From: Leucobacter allii
GTDB lineage: Bacteria; Actinomycetota; Actinomycetes; Actinomycetales; Microbacteriaceae
Assembly (NCBI RefSeq): GCF_022919155.1
Contig: NZ_CP095045.1
Span: 1,860,001-1,924,000, forward strand
Length of the DNA: 64,000 bases
Direction of reading: 5' to 3'
This document shows positions 16,250 to 23,431 of the stretch, piece after piece. The notes beneath the pieces are model-generated. The model saw only the letters and a program-made list of their open reading frames with translations, made no database searches and was not told the origin of the DNA. The translations under genes and the position numbers were made by a program. Each line of letters starts with the position of its first letter. Positions within the stretch are counted from its first letter, which is position 1.

Positions 16250-17740
16250 ATGAGCGCGAACGGACAGGACGGCGCCGAGCGACCGGGCGGCGACGATTTC
16301 GAGGAGCTGCAGCGGATCCTGCGGGAGATGCTCTCCGGCGGCGGTGCGCAGTCGGGCGGGATCGATCCCGAGCAGCTCGCGAAGGCCGCGGGCATCCCCT
16401 TCGACGGGCAGGCGATGCAGGGGCTCTTCAGTACGATGCAGCACGCCATGCAGCATCCGAGCGACACGATCGACTGGTCGGCGACGCGGAAGACGGCGAT
16501 CGAGGTGGCGGCGGACGGGACGGCGCACGCGGATCCCGCGCCGGCCATGCGGGCCTTCCCGGTCGCCGCACTGTGGCTCGACGAGGCGACCGATCTCGGC
16601 CCGACGCCGGACGCTCCGCGCGTGCTCTCGCGCATCGAGTGGGTCCAGCAGTCGGTCGACACGTGGGTGAGCCTGGCGGAGCCCGTGGCCGAGTCGATCA
16701 CTGCAGCGCTCATGCGGGCGCTGCAGACGCAGATGCCCGAGGAGCTCAGCGGGGCGCTGCAGGGCGCGGCGCCGATGCTGCGCAGCGTCGGCGGGGCGCT
16801 CTTCGCCGTGCAGCTCGGCAGCATCGTCGGCAAGCTCTCGGGCGAGGTCGTGTCGGCGGGCGACATCGGCATTCCCCTGCTCTCCGGGCCGTCGCGGGAG
16901 GGGGGCGCCCTCCTGCCGAGCGGCGTCGCGGCGTTCGCCGAGGGGCTCGAGCAGGATGCCGAGGCGGTGACGCTCTACCTCGCGGTGCGCGAGCTCGCCC
17001 ACGCGCGGCTCTTCCGCCACAGCAAGTGGCTGCGGCTCCACCTGCTCACCGCCATCACGGAGTACGCGCGCGGGATCCGCATCGACACCGACCGCATCGA
17101 GGAGCTGGCGCGCGACATCGACCCCGCGCACCCCGAGCGCATCCAGGAGCTCATCGCGGGCGGTGCGCTGATCCCCCCGAAGACCGAGGCGCAGGAGGCG
17201 GCGCACGCCAGACTCGAGACGATGCTCGCGCTGATCGAGGGCTGGGTCGACGTCGTGACGGCGGACGCGGCGACGCGGCTCCCCGGCGCCGAGGCGATCG
17301 CCGAGATGGTGCGCCGCCGTCGCGCCACCGGCGGCCCGGCCGAGCACGCCTTCGCCGCCCTCGCGGGGCTCGAGCTGCGACCGCGGCGCCTGCGCGACGC
17401 GGCGGCGCTCTGGCGGCTCGTGGGCGAGCGCAGCGACATCGCCACCCGCGACGGGCTCTGGGCCCACCCCGATCTGCTGCCCACCGCCGAGGAGCTGGAC
17501 CATCCGGCCCGGCTGCTCGAACGCCTCGGACTCGCCGGCGCGGCGCCGGACACCGAGGCGGACGAGTTCGAGGCGGCGCTCGCCCGGCTGCTCGATGGCG
17601 CGCTGCCGCCCCACGCCGCGCCGGACCCGGAGGATCGCGGCGGGTCGGGCGACACGGCCCCGGACGACACGGCCCCGGACGACGCCGCCGCGGACGACGC
17701 CGCCGCGGACGACGACGAGCCGAGCGACCCCGCCCGCTGA
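16250..17740 (+). CDS. DUF2342 / putative zinc-dependent metalloprotease-like protein
   Basis: 496 residues; the ATG follows GGAGG with a seven-base gap. Homologues are often labelled zinc-dependent metalloprotease or F420-associated hypothetical protein (TIGR03624-type). The expected catalytic helix is at about residue 247 (AVRELAHARLFRH): it keeps E-x-x-H and a downstream His but has Arg in place of the first His of HExxH, so enzyme activity is uncertain. The core is mostly helical with an alanine-rich hydrophobic stretch (about 160-210). The C-terminus ends in an Asp/Ala repeat tail. The gene sits divergent from the PDZ protease and upstream of the ThiF-like gene, the order I recall for Rv3194c-Rv3195-Rv3196. 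Confidence 0.85.
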   Translation: MSANGQDGAERPGGDDFEELQRILREMLSGGGAQSGGIDPEQLAKAAGIPFDGQAMQGLFSTMQHAMQHPSDTIDWSATRKTAIEVAADGTAHADPAPAMRAFPVAALWLDEATDLGPTPDAPRVLSRIEWVQQSVDTWVSLAEPVAESITAALMRALQTQMPEELSGALQGAAPMLRSVGGALFAVQLGSIVGKLSGEVVSAGDIGIPLLSGPSREGGALLPSGVAAFAEGLEQDAEAVTLYLAVRELAHARLFRHSKWLRLHLLTAITEYARGIRIDTDRIEELARDIDPAHPERIQELIAGGALIPPKTEAQEAAHARLETMLALIEGWVDVVTADAATRLPGAEAIAEMVRRRRATGGPAEHAFAALAGLELRPRRLRDAAALWRLVGERSDIATRDGLWAHPDLLPTAEELDHPARLLERLGLAGAAPDTEADEFEAALARLLDGALPPHAAPDPEDRGGSGDTAPDDTAPDDAAADDAAADDDEPSDPAR

Positions 17741-17927
17741 ACGGCGCGGGGCCCAGGTCCCGGCGTCGACGTCGCCCCGCGCCGCCGCGAACCGGGCGTC
17801 GAGGTCGCCCCGAGCGATCGCAATCCGCCCCGTCCGGGGCATTCCGCGCACAGCCCCGACTGCCCAGCGGCCGGGTGCGGATGCGCCGCAAATCTGTGGA
17901 TAACCCGCACGCCGGCGACGCGTCGTC

Positions 17928-17933
17928 AAGAAT
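17928..17933 (+). promoter_or_regulatory. -10-like hexamer (AAGAAT), leaderless start of ThiF-like gene
   Basis: AAGAAT ends six bases before the ATG at 17940, and no Shine-Dalgarno is present. A single consensus DnaA-box-like TGTGGATAA occurs at 17895-17903, close to the expected -35 position. Confidence 0.35.
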
Positions 17934-17939
17934 CGGGGC

Positions 17940-18992
17940 ATGACGGCGAACCGCACGCGATTGCATCCCGATCTCCCGGTGTGCTGGGAGGACCCCGACA
18001 CCCTCCGCATCGGATTCGAGCGAGCGCTCGCCCGGGTGCGGTTCCCCTCGGCGGGCGCGCAGCGCTTTATCGGCCTGCTCGCCGAGGGCATCGAGGAGGA
18101 CCGGCTGCCCGGCGCAGCGCGGCGCGCCGGGATCACGATGCGGGAGGCGCACGCCCTCCTCGCCGATCTCGGACCCGCCCTGATTGTGGAACGGGTGCCG
18201 GCACGCGCCGGCACGGGCGTCCGAGTGGGCGGCCGCGCCGGCATGCGCGGCTCGGCGGCGGCGGACGCCACCGCCGCCGCCTCCGCCTCCGCCTCCGCCT
18301 CCGCCTCCGGAACGGTCGCCTCCGCCTCCGGAACGGTCGCCTCCGGTGGGTCCGCCGCCGGAACGGTCGCCTCCGGCCGGGCGACGCGCACCGGCACGCC
18401 GCGCCTGCGCGTCGCGCTCTGCGACGACGGACGCGACGTGCCCGGCCTCCGCGACGCGCTGCTCGCCTCGGATCTGTGCCGGCTCGACCTGGCGCGCGGC
18501 GAGACGCCGGAGCTCGTGCTCTACGTCGAGCGCTACCTCGAACCGCTGGAACGGGCGCAGCGCTGGCTCATGGCCGGTCTGCCGCAACTCCTCCTGCGAT
18601 TCACCGACGGCGCCGTGCACGTCGGACCGCTGATCTCCCCGGCAGGGGCGCCGTGCCACACCTGCCTGGCCCTCGCGCTCGTGGCGGCCGATCCCGCCGC
18701 GCCCGCTCTCGCCGCGCAGCTCTCGGGCCGCCGCCCGCGGAGCGAGACCGCGGCCGTCGCCCAGCTCGCCGCGGCCAGCGCCGCCGTCTTCGTGCGCCGG
18801 TGGCGCGCCGAAGATCCCGCGGTGCACGTCACGGGGGTCCGGGTGCCGGTCGACGACGGGCTCCCCTCGGGTCTACCCGAGGCCCGCACCGTCGAGCCGC
18901 ATCCCGAATGCGCCTGCGGACTCGGCGCCGATCCTCCGCCGCGGAAGCGGCCCGCACCGGTCCCCGAACACGAGCCCGTCGACGGGCGATGA
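17940..18992 (+). CDS. ThiF/E1-like (cyclodehydratase-fold) protein
   Basis: 350 residues. The N-terminal ~90 residues look like a winged-helix/RiPP-recognition-like region (LHPDLPVCWEDPDTLRIG). An Ala/Ser/Gly repeat linker (about 103-145) follows, then a Rossmann-like region (LRVALCDDG..., PELVLYVERYLEP) and a zinc-binding pair, CHTC (about 240) and CAC (about 325), as in E1/ThiF and TOMM cyclodehydratase partner proteins. The GxGxxG nucleotide motif of true E1 enzymes is not visible, so it may bind rather than adenylate. Relatives annotated 'TOMM precursor leader peptide-binding protein' are common in Actinobacteria at this locus. No YcaO gene is nearby. Function unknown; the context is conserved beside DUF2342 and UvrD2. 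Confidence 0.7.
   Translation: MTANRTRLHPDLPVCWEDPDTLRIGFERALARVRFPSAGAQRFIGLLAEGIEEDRLPGAARRAGITMREAHALLADLGPALIVERVPARAGTGVRVGGRAGMRGSAAADATAAASASASASASGTVASASGTVASGGSAAGTVASGRATRTGTPRLRVALCDDGRDVPGLRDALLASDLCRLDLARGETPELVLYVERYLEPLERAQRWLMAGLPQLLLRFTDGAVHVGPLISPAGAPCHTCLALALVAADPAAPALAAQLSGRRPRSETAAVAQLAAASAAVFVRRWRAEDPAVHVTGVRVPVDDGLPSGLPEARTVEPHPECACGLGADPPPRKRPAPVPEHEPVDGR
18256..18380 (+). repeat. In-frame GCC TCC / GGAACGGTC microsatellite in ThiF-like gene
   Basis: Runs of gcctcc followed by three copies of a GCCTCCGGAACGGTC-like unit encode the Ala-Ser-rich linker. Copy number is likely variable between strains. Confidence 0.7.
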
Positions 18993-19020
18993 CGGGCCGT
19001 CGGCGGAAGACCCCGGCGCG

Positions 19021-20724
19021 CTACCGGATGATCCCGGCCTCCGCGAGGAAGCGGGAGGGCTGCCGCTGCGCCCGAGCGCCGCCGGCGACGCCGGAGAGGA
19101 AGAGGACGTCGCGCGCCCGGGTGAAGGCGACGTAGGCGAGCCGCCGCTCCTCGTCGATGCTCTCCTCATCGGCGGCGTGGGCGATCGGCAGGATCCCCTC
19201 GCTGAGGCCGACGACGTGCACCATGGTCCACTCGAGCCCCTTCGCCGCGTGGATCGCGCTGAGGGTGACGGCATCGAGCGCCGGCTCGTGCTGAGTGCGC
19301 TGCCGAGCGAGCAGCTCCTCGCTGAACTCCGCGATCCCCGTTCCCGGCGGCATCTCGTCGACGAGCGCGAGCAGCGCCCCGAGCGCCTCCCAGCGTTCCC
19401 GCTCGGCCGCGCCCTCCGGCGCCTTCGCCGTCCACCCGCCCGCGCGGAGCACGTCGCTCACGATCTGGAACAGCGGCCGGGTATCGGCCACCTTCGCCTC
19501 GCCGCGGATCATCATGACGGCCTGGCGCACATCCGCGCGCTCGAAGAAGCGCTGCGCGCCGTGGACGCGCACGCCGATCCCGCGGCGCCTGAGCGCCTCC
19601 TCGAAGCGCGCCGACTGCGCGTTCATGCGATAGAGCACCGCGATCTCCGAGGCCGGCGTCCCCCCGCGGATCGCGGACGCGATCGAGTCCGCGACGCCTG
19701 CGGCCTCGTCCTGCTCGCTCGCGAACCACTCGAAGGCGGGCGCGCGCGGCTCGTCGCGCGGCTCCGCCGCGCCGCCGGGCGCGCGGACGGCGCGGAGGGT
19801 GAGCGCGCCCGGCCGATCCCGCATCAGCCGGTTCGCGAGCCGGACCACGGGCTCCGTGGAGCGGTAGTTCCGTTCGAGCCGGATCTCGCGCGCGTGCGGA
19901 TACCGCGCGCCGAAACGCAGCAGGTACGAGCTGGACGCTCCGGCGAAGGAGTAGATCGTCTGGCTCGCATCGCCGACCACGCACACGTCGTCCCGATCCC
20001 CGAGCCACACCGAGAGCAGCGCGTGCTGCAGCGGCGAGACGTCCTGGAACTCGTCGACGGTGAAGAAGCGATAGCGTTCGCGGACCTGCAGCGCGACCCG
20101 CGGCTCGCTCTCGAGCATGCCCGTGATCAGCACCAGGACGTCCTCGAAGTCGATCTGCCGGCGCTCCTCGAGGAGCGCCGCGTAGCCGCGGTGCATCTCG
20201 ACGAGCTGATCCGCGTCGAGCCCCTGCGGGACGGGCCGTTCCGCCACGAGTTCGGCGTAGCCGTCGATGCTCAGCATCGAGGTCTTGCGCCACTCGATCT
20301 CCGAGGCCACGTCGCGGAGGGACTCGCCCCCGAGCGCGAGCTTCCGGGACTCCGCGACCTGCGAGAGGGTCGGCACCTTCCCCGGCACGACGCGCGGCGC
20401 CGCGCCCCCCACCACCTGCGGCCAGAAGTGCCCGAGCTGCGCGAGCGCCGCCCCGTGGAACGTCTGCGCGCGCACCCCGTCGGCGCCGAGGCCGCGGAGC
20501 CGCCCCTGGAGCTCGCCCGCGGCCTTCCGGGTGAAGGTGACGGCGAGCACGCGGTCGGGCGCGTACACCCCGCTCCGCACCCCGTAGGCGATGCGGTGCG
20601 TGATCGCGCGGGTCTTGCCGGTGCCGGCACCCGCGAGCACCGCGACCGGCCCGCGGAGGCTCTCGGCGATCTCCCGCTGCTCGGGATCGAGCCCCGCGAG
20701 AATCGCCTCGGCGTCAGCGGCCAA
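19021..20724 (-). CDS. uvrD2: UvrD2-like superfamily 1 DNA helicase, short form
   Basis: 567 residues. Helicase motifs are in order: I AGAGTGKT (about 32-39), Ia TFTRKAAGEL, II FTVDEFQDVS, III VGDASQTIYSFAGA, IV LERNYRS, V TLSAIHAAKGLEWTMVHVV and VI EERRLAYVAFTRA. It stops just after motif VI, lacking the HRDC and tetracysteine extension of mycobacterial UvrD2. The start is a TTG at 20724, supported by GGAGGGG six bases upstream; it overlaps the nudC stop by 11 bases, so the two genes are translationally coupled. It unwinds DNA 3'-5' in repair. Downstream of NudC, as in mycobacteria (Rv3199c-Rv3198c, from memory). Confidence 0.9.
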   Translation of the reverse strand: MAADAEAILAGLDPEQREIAESLRGPVAVLAGAGTGKTRAITHRIAYGVRSGVYAPDRVLAVTFTRKAAGELQGRLRGLGADGVRAQTFHGAALAQLGHFWPQVVGGAAPRVVPGKVPTLSQVAESRKLALGGESLRDVASEIEWRKTSMLSIDGYAELVAERPVPQGLDADQLVEMHRGYAALLEERRQIDFEDVLVLITGMLESEPRVALQVRERYRFFTVDEFQDVSPLQHALLSVWLGDRDDVCVVGDASQTIYSFAGASSSYLLRFGARYPHAREIRLERNYRSTEPVVRLANRLMRDRPGALTLRAVRAPGGAAEPRDEPRAPAFEWFASEQDEAAGVADSIASAIRGGTPASEIAVLYRMNAQSARFEEALRRRGIGVRVHGAQRFFERADVRQAVMMIRGEAKVADTRPLFQIVSDVLRAGGWTAKAPEGAAERERWEALGALLALVDEMPPGTGIAEFSEELLARQRTQHEPALDAVTLSAIHAAKGLEWTMVHVVGLSEGILPIAHAADEESIDEERRLAYVAFTRARDVLFLSGVAGGARAQRQPSRFLAEAGIIR

Positions 20725-21691
20725 CGGACCCCTCCGACAGCGCCGCCGCGGCCTCGCCGATCCGCCCTTCGACCCATTCCTCGAGCATCCAGTGGGCGAT
20801 GGACATCGACATCGGGAAGGTGAAGCTCCCGCCGTTCTCCCGCAGCTCCTCGCGGCTGAACCAGCGCAGCTCGGAGATCTCCTCGGGATCCGGGCGCAGC
20901 GCCTCCGGATCCTGGTCCGGCGCGAGTTTCGCGAGGAATCCGAGCATGAGCGAGCGCGGGAACGGCCACGGCTGCGAGGCGACGTACGCGACCTCCCCGA
21001 GACGGACTCCGGCCTCCTCGTACACCTCGCGGAGCACCGTCTGCTCGAGCGACTCGCCGCCCTCGACGAAGCCCGCGAGCAGGGAGAAGCGGCCCGTCTC
21101 CCAGAGCGCGTTCGAGCCGAGCAGCACGCGCCCCTCGTGCTCGACGAGCACGATCACCGCGGGGTCCGTGCGGGGGAAGTGCTCTCCGCCGTGCGCGTCG
21201 CGCCTGGCCCAGCCACCCTGCATGGGCTCCGTGAGCCCGCCGTCGCGCGCGGAGAAGCGCGCGCTCTCGTGCCAGCGGGTCAGCGAGGAGAGCACGGCGA
21301 TGAGCTCGCGCTCCGTCTCGTCGAGCGCGGTGCCGAGCACGAAGGGGTGCCGCCAGGTCTCGCCGGCGAGCCCCGCGACGCGTTCGGCGCCGTCGTCGAC
21401 GGACTCCGCGACGCCGAACACCGGCGCACCGTCCCGCCGGCCCAGGAACAGATGCCCCGCGCGGCCCTCCGGGCCGGACCCCGCGAACGCTCCGCCGAAC
21501 TCCGCCGCGGGCAGCAGGGCGAGCGCCTCACCGCCATCGGCGGCGATGACCGGAACCTCGACCCCGCGCAGGCGAAGGACCCGGGCCGCGGGATCCCGCC
21601 ACGCCGCCGCGAGCCGCTCGGGATCCATCCGCGTGCGGGCGTCCCGGTCGAGCGCGCCGCTCGAGAGCGGGGGGCGACGATTCGTGGTCAT
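20714..21691 (-). CDS. nudC: NADH/NAD pyrophosphatase (NudC-type Nudix hydrolase)
   Basis: 325 residues, ATG start with a GAGAGGA site. The Nudix box runs from GFVEGGES (about 208) to REVYEEAG (about 229), followed by the NudC signature SQPWPFPRS (about 239), which defines NADH pyrophosphatases and NAD-cap decappers. It hydrolyses NAD(H) to NMN(H) and AMP and may remove NAD caps from RNA. The cysteines of the E. coli-type zinc ribbon are absent: the region RFSARDGGLTEP has none, so metal stabilisation must differ. It is first in an operon with the UvrD2-like helicase and divergent from the phosphotransferase-like gene. Confidence 0.93.
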   Translation of the reverse strand: MTTNRRPPLSSGALDRDARTRMDPERLAAAWRDPAARVLRLRGVEVPVIAADGGEALALLPAAEFGGAFAGSGPEGRAGHLFLGRRDGAPVFGVAESVDDGAERVAGLAGETWRHPFVLGTALDETERELIAVLSSLTRWHESARFSARDGGLTEPMQGGWARRDAHGGEHFPRTDPAVIVLVEHEGRVLLGSNALWETGRFSLLAGFVEGGESLEQTVLREVYEEAGVRLGEVAYVASQPWPFPRSLMLGFLAKLAPDQDPEALRPDPEEISELRWFSREELRENGGSFTFPMSMSIAHWMLEEWVEGRIGEAAAALSEGSVGR

Positions 21692-21801
21692 CTGGATTCC
21701 TCTCGTTCACGCCAGGTCGCGGCCTCCGACAGCGGACTCGTTCCGCGCGACGGACTGACGCTCGGTGCGCGTGGCGCGATGCGTCGCGCGCGAGCCGTGC
21801 A

Positions 21802-21807
21802 TACCCT
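21802..21807 (+). promoter_or_regulatory. -10 hexamer (TACCCT), leaderless start
   Basis: TACCCT, then six bases, then the ATG at 21814. There is no Shine-Dalgarno. Confidence 0.5.
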
Positions 21808-21813
21808 GGGTGC

Positions 21814-23322
21814 ATGGCCAGCATCCCTTTCACTCTAGCCGCGCTCGCGACCTCCGCGGTGCCGGGGCTCGTCGTCTCCGGCGTGCGCGGCCACGACGGC
21901 GAGGAGGGCTTCTCCTCGGCCATTCTGGCCGGCGAGGACGCCGAGCTGCTCGTCCGCGTCCCGCGCACGCAGGCGGCCGAGGTGCAGCAGTCCGCCGAAC
22001 TCCTCGGACTGGCCGCGCTCACCGACGGCCCGCGGGACCGCCTCCCCTTCGCGGTGCCGCGGACGCTCGGGATGACCCGGGCCGGAGACACGCGGGCGGT
22101 CGTGTCGACCGCGATCGACGGCGAGCGGTTCGCCGTCGAGGACCTCGCGGACGACGCGCTGCTGCTGCAGCCGATCGCCGAGGCCATCGCGGCGATCCAC
22201 GAGCTGCCGCACACGGTCGCCCTGCAGGGCGGACTGCCGACGCGGTCCGCCCAGGACCTCCGCCTGCGCGCGACGCGCGTGATCGACCGGGCCGAACGCA
22301 CCCGGCTCCTCCCCGAGACCATCCTCCGCCGGTGGCAGCAGGCAGTCGAGAGCGCAGAACTGTGGGACTTCAGCCCGACGATGGTCCACGGCTCGCTCGA
22401 CGCCGAACAGCTGCGCGTGGCCGAGGATCGCGTGGTCGGTGTCCTCGGCTGGTCGGAGCTCTCGATCGGAGACCCGGCGGCGGATCTGTGCTGGCTGCTC
22501 GGCGCGGGCCCCGAGGTCCTCGAGGGGGTACTCGTGCGCTACGGCGCGGCGCGGAATGCGGGGTCGAGCGGGACGCTCCGCACGCGTGCCGCGCTCTACC
22601 ACGAGCTCGAGGTCGCCAGATGGCTGCTGCACGGCGTGGAGGTGCACGACGCCTCCGTCGTCGACGACGCCGTCGCGATGCTCGACCGCATGGTGGGCGT
22701 CACCGGTCCGCTCGGCGCAGCCATGCTCGCGCAGGTGGCCCGGCCCCCGCTCGGCGAGCACGAGGCCATCGCGCTCCTCGACGAGGTCCCCCACGTTCCT
22801 GACGCCGTCGACCACCGCTCCGACACCGCGGCGTTCGAGGCGCTCGACGAGGACCGGATGTTCGGCGTCGACACGGACTTCATCGAACCGCTGCCCGATG
22901 AGGACGCGACCCCGGCCGAAGCCGGCACGGCGGACGCGGCGGCGGCGGACACGGATGCGGCGGAGGCGGCGGGTTCCACGGACCTCACGGGCGTCGCCGA
23001 ACCCTCGGGCGCTGCTGGTCTCTCGGGCGCTGCTGGTCTCTCGGGCGCTGATGGTCTCTCGGGCGCTGATGGCCTCTCGGGTGCTGCTGGCCTCTCGGAT
23101 GCTGCTGATGTCGCGCAGGTCCCCGACGCGCAGGACACGGCGTACACCTCGGACGCGTCGTTCCGCGCCGCAACGGCGGCGGACGTCCCCGAGTCGGACA
23201 CTCCCGAGTCGGAGCAGCTCACGGAGCCCATCTCGGACGACGAGCTGCCCGCGCCGCGCAAGCGGATCCCCGCCTTCCTCAGGCTGCGGCCCGAGGATGA
23301 GGCGGGCCCCACCGGACGCTGA
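21814..23322 (+). CDS. APH/macrolide-phosphotransferase-fold protein with degenerate active site (pseudokinase)
   Basis: 502 residues. Residues 1-~310 have the aminoglycoside/macrolide phosphotransferase (protein-kinase-like) fold, including IAEAIAAIHELP in the middle. The catalytic loop, normally HGDLxxxN, reads HGSLDAEQ (about 191): the catalytic Asp is Ser and the metal-binding Asn is Gln. The equivalent of the IDW metal motif reads LGWSELSIGDPAADL, so the Asp is also lost there while GDPAADL is kept. This predicts a pseudokinase that may bind ligand without transferring phosphate. The C-terminal ~190 residues are disordered and acidic, with Leu-Ser-Gly-Ala repeats, ending in a basic PRKRIPAFLRLRPED segment. 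It lies between nudC and adnB; the reason for the link to repair genes is unknown. Confidence 0.7.
   Translation: MASIPFTLAALATSAVPGLVVSGVRGHDGEEGFSSAILAGEDAELLVRVPRTQAAEVQQSAELLGLAALTDGPRDRLPFAVPRTLGMTRAGDTRAVVSTAIDGERFAVEDLADDALLLQPIAEAIAAIHELPHTVALQGGLPTRSAQDLRLRATRVIDRAERTRLLPETILRRWQQAVESAELWDFSPTMVHGSLDAEQLRVAEDRVVGVLGWSELSIGDPAADLCWLLGAGPEVLEGVLVRYGAARNAGSSGTLRTRAALYHELEVARWLLHGVEVHDASVVDDAVAMLDRMVGVTGPLGAAMLAQVARPPLGEHEAIALLDEVPHVPDAVDHRSDTAAFEALDEDRMFGVDTDFIEPLPDEDATPAEAGTADAAAADTDAAEAAGSTDLTGVAEPSGAAGLSGAAGLSGADGLSGADGLSGAAGLSDAADVAQVPDAQDTAYTSDASFRAATAADVPESDTPESEQLTEPISDDELPAPRKRIPAFLRLRPEDEAGPTGR
23007..23111 (+). repeat. Six copies of an 18-bp in-frame repeat
   Basis: The unit CTCTCGGGCGCTGCTGGT and close variants recur about six times and encode the (L/D)-S-G-A-A/D-G repeats in the disordered tail of the pseudokinase. 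Confidence 0.8.
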
Positions 23323-23431
23323 CCCGCTCGCCGGGCACCGTCCCGTTGCCGCCTCACCGGCGCGGGCCCGGCCTCGCCTCGGGGATCCGCCCACCGGCAC
23401 CGCCCAGGCCCCGACCGCATGCGGAGGTCGG

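Noticed and set aside
17895-17903. Consensus DnaA box TGTGGATAA, possible replication origin
   Set aside because: Single copy in a 200-base gap, no box cluster, no dnaA/dnaN genes and no AT-rich unwinding region nearby.
17940-18992. A thiazole/oxazole RiPP cluster anchored by the E1-like protein
   Set aside because: No YcaO, dehydrogenase, leader peptide or exporter in the neighbourhood; the locus is a conserved housekeeping context.
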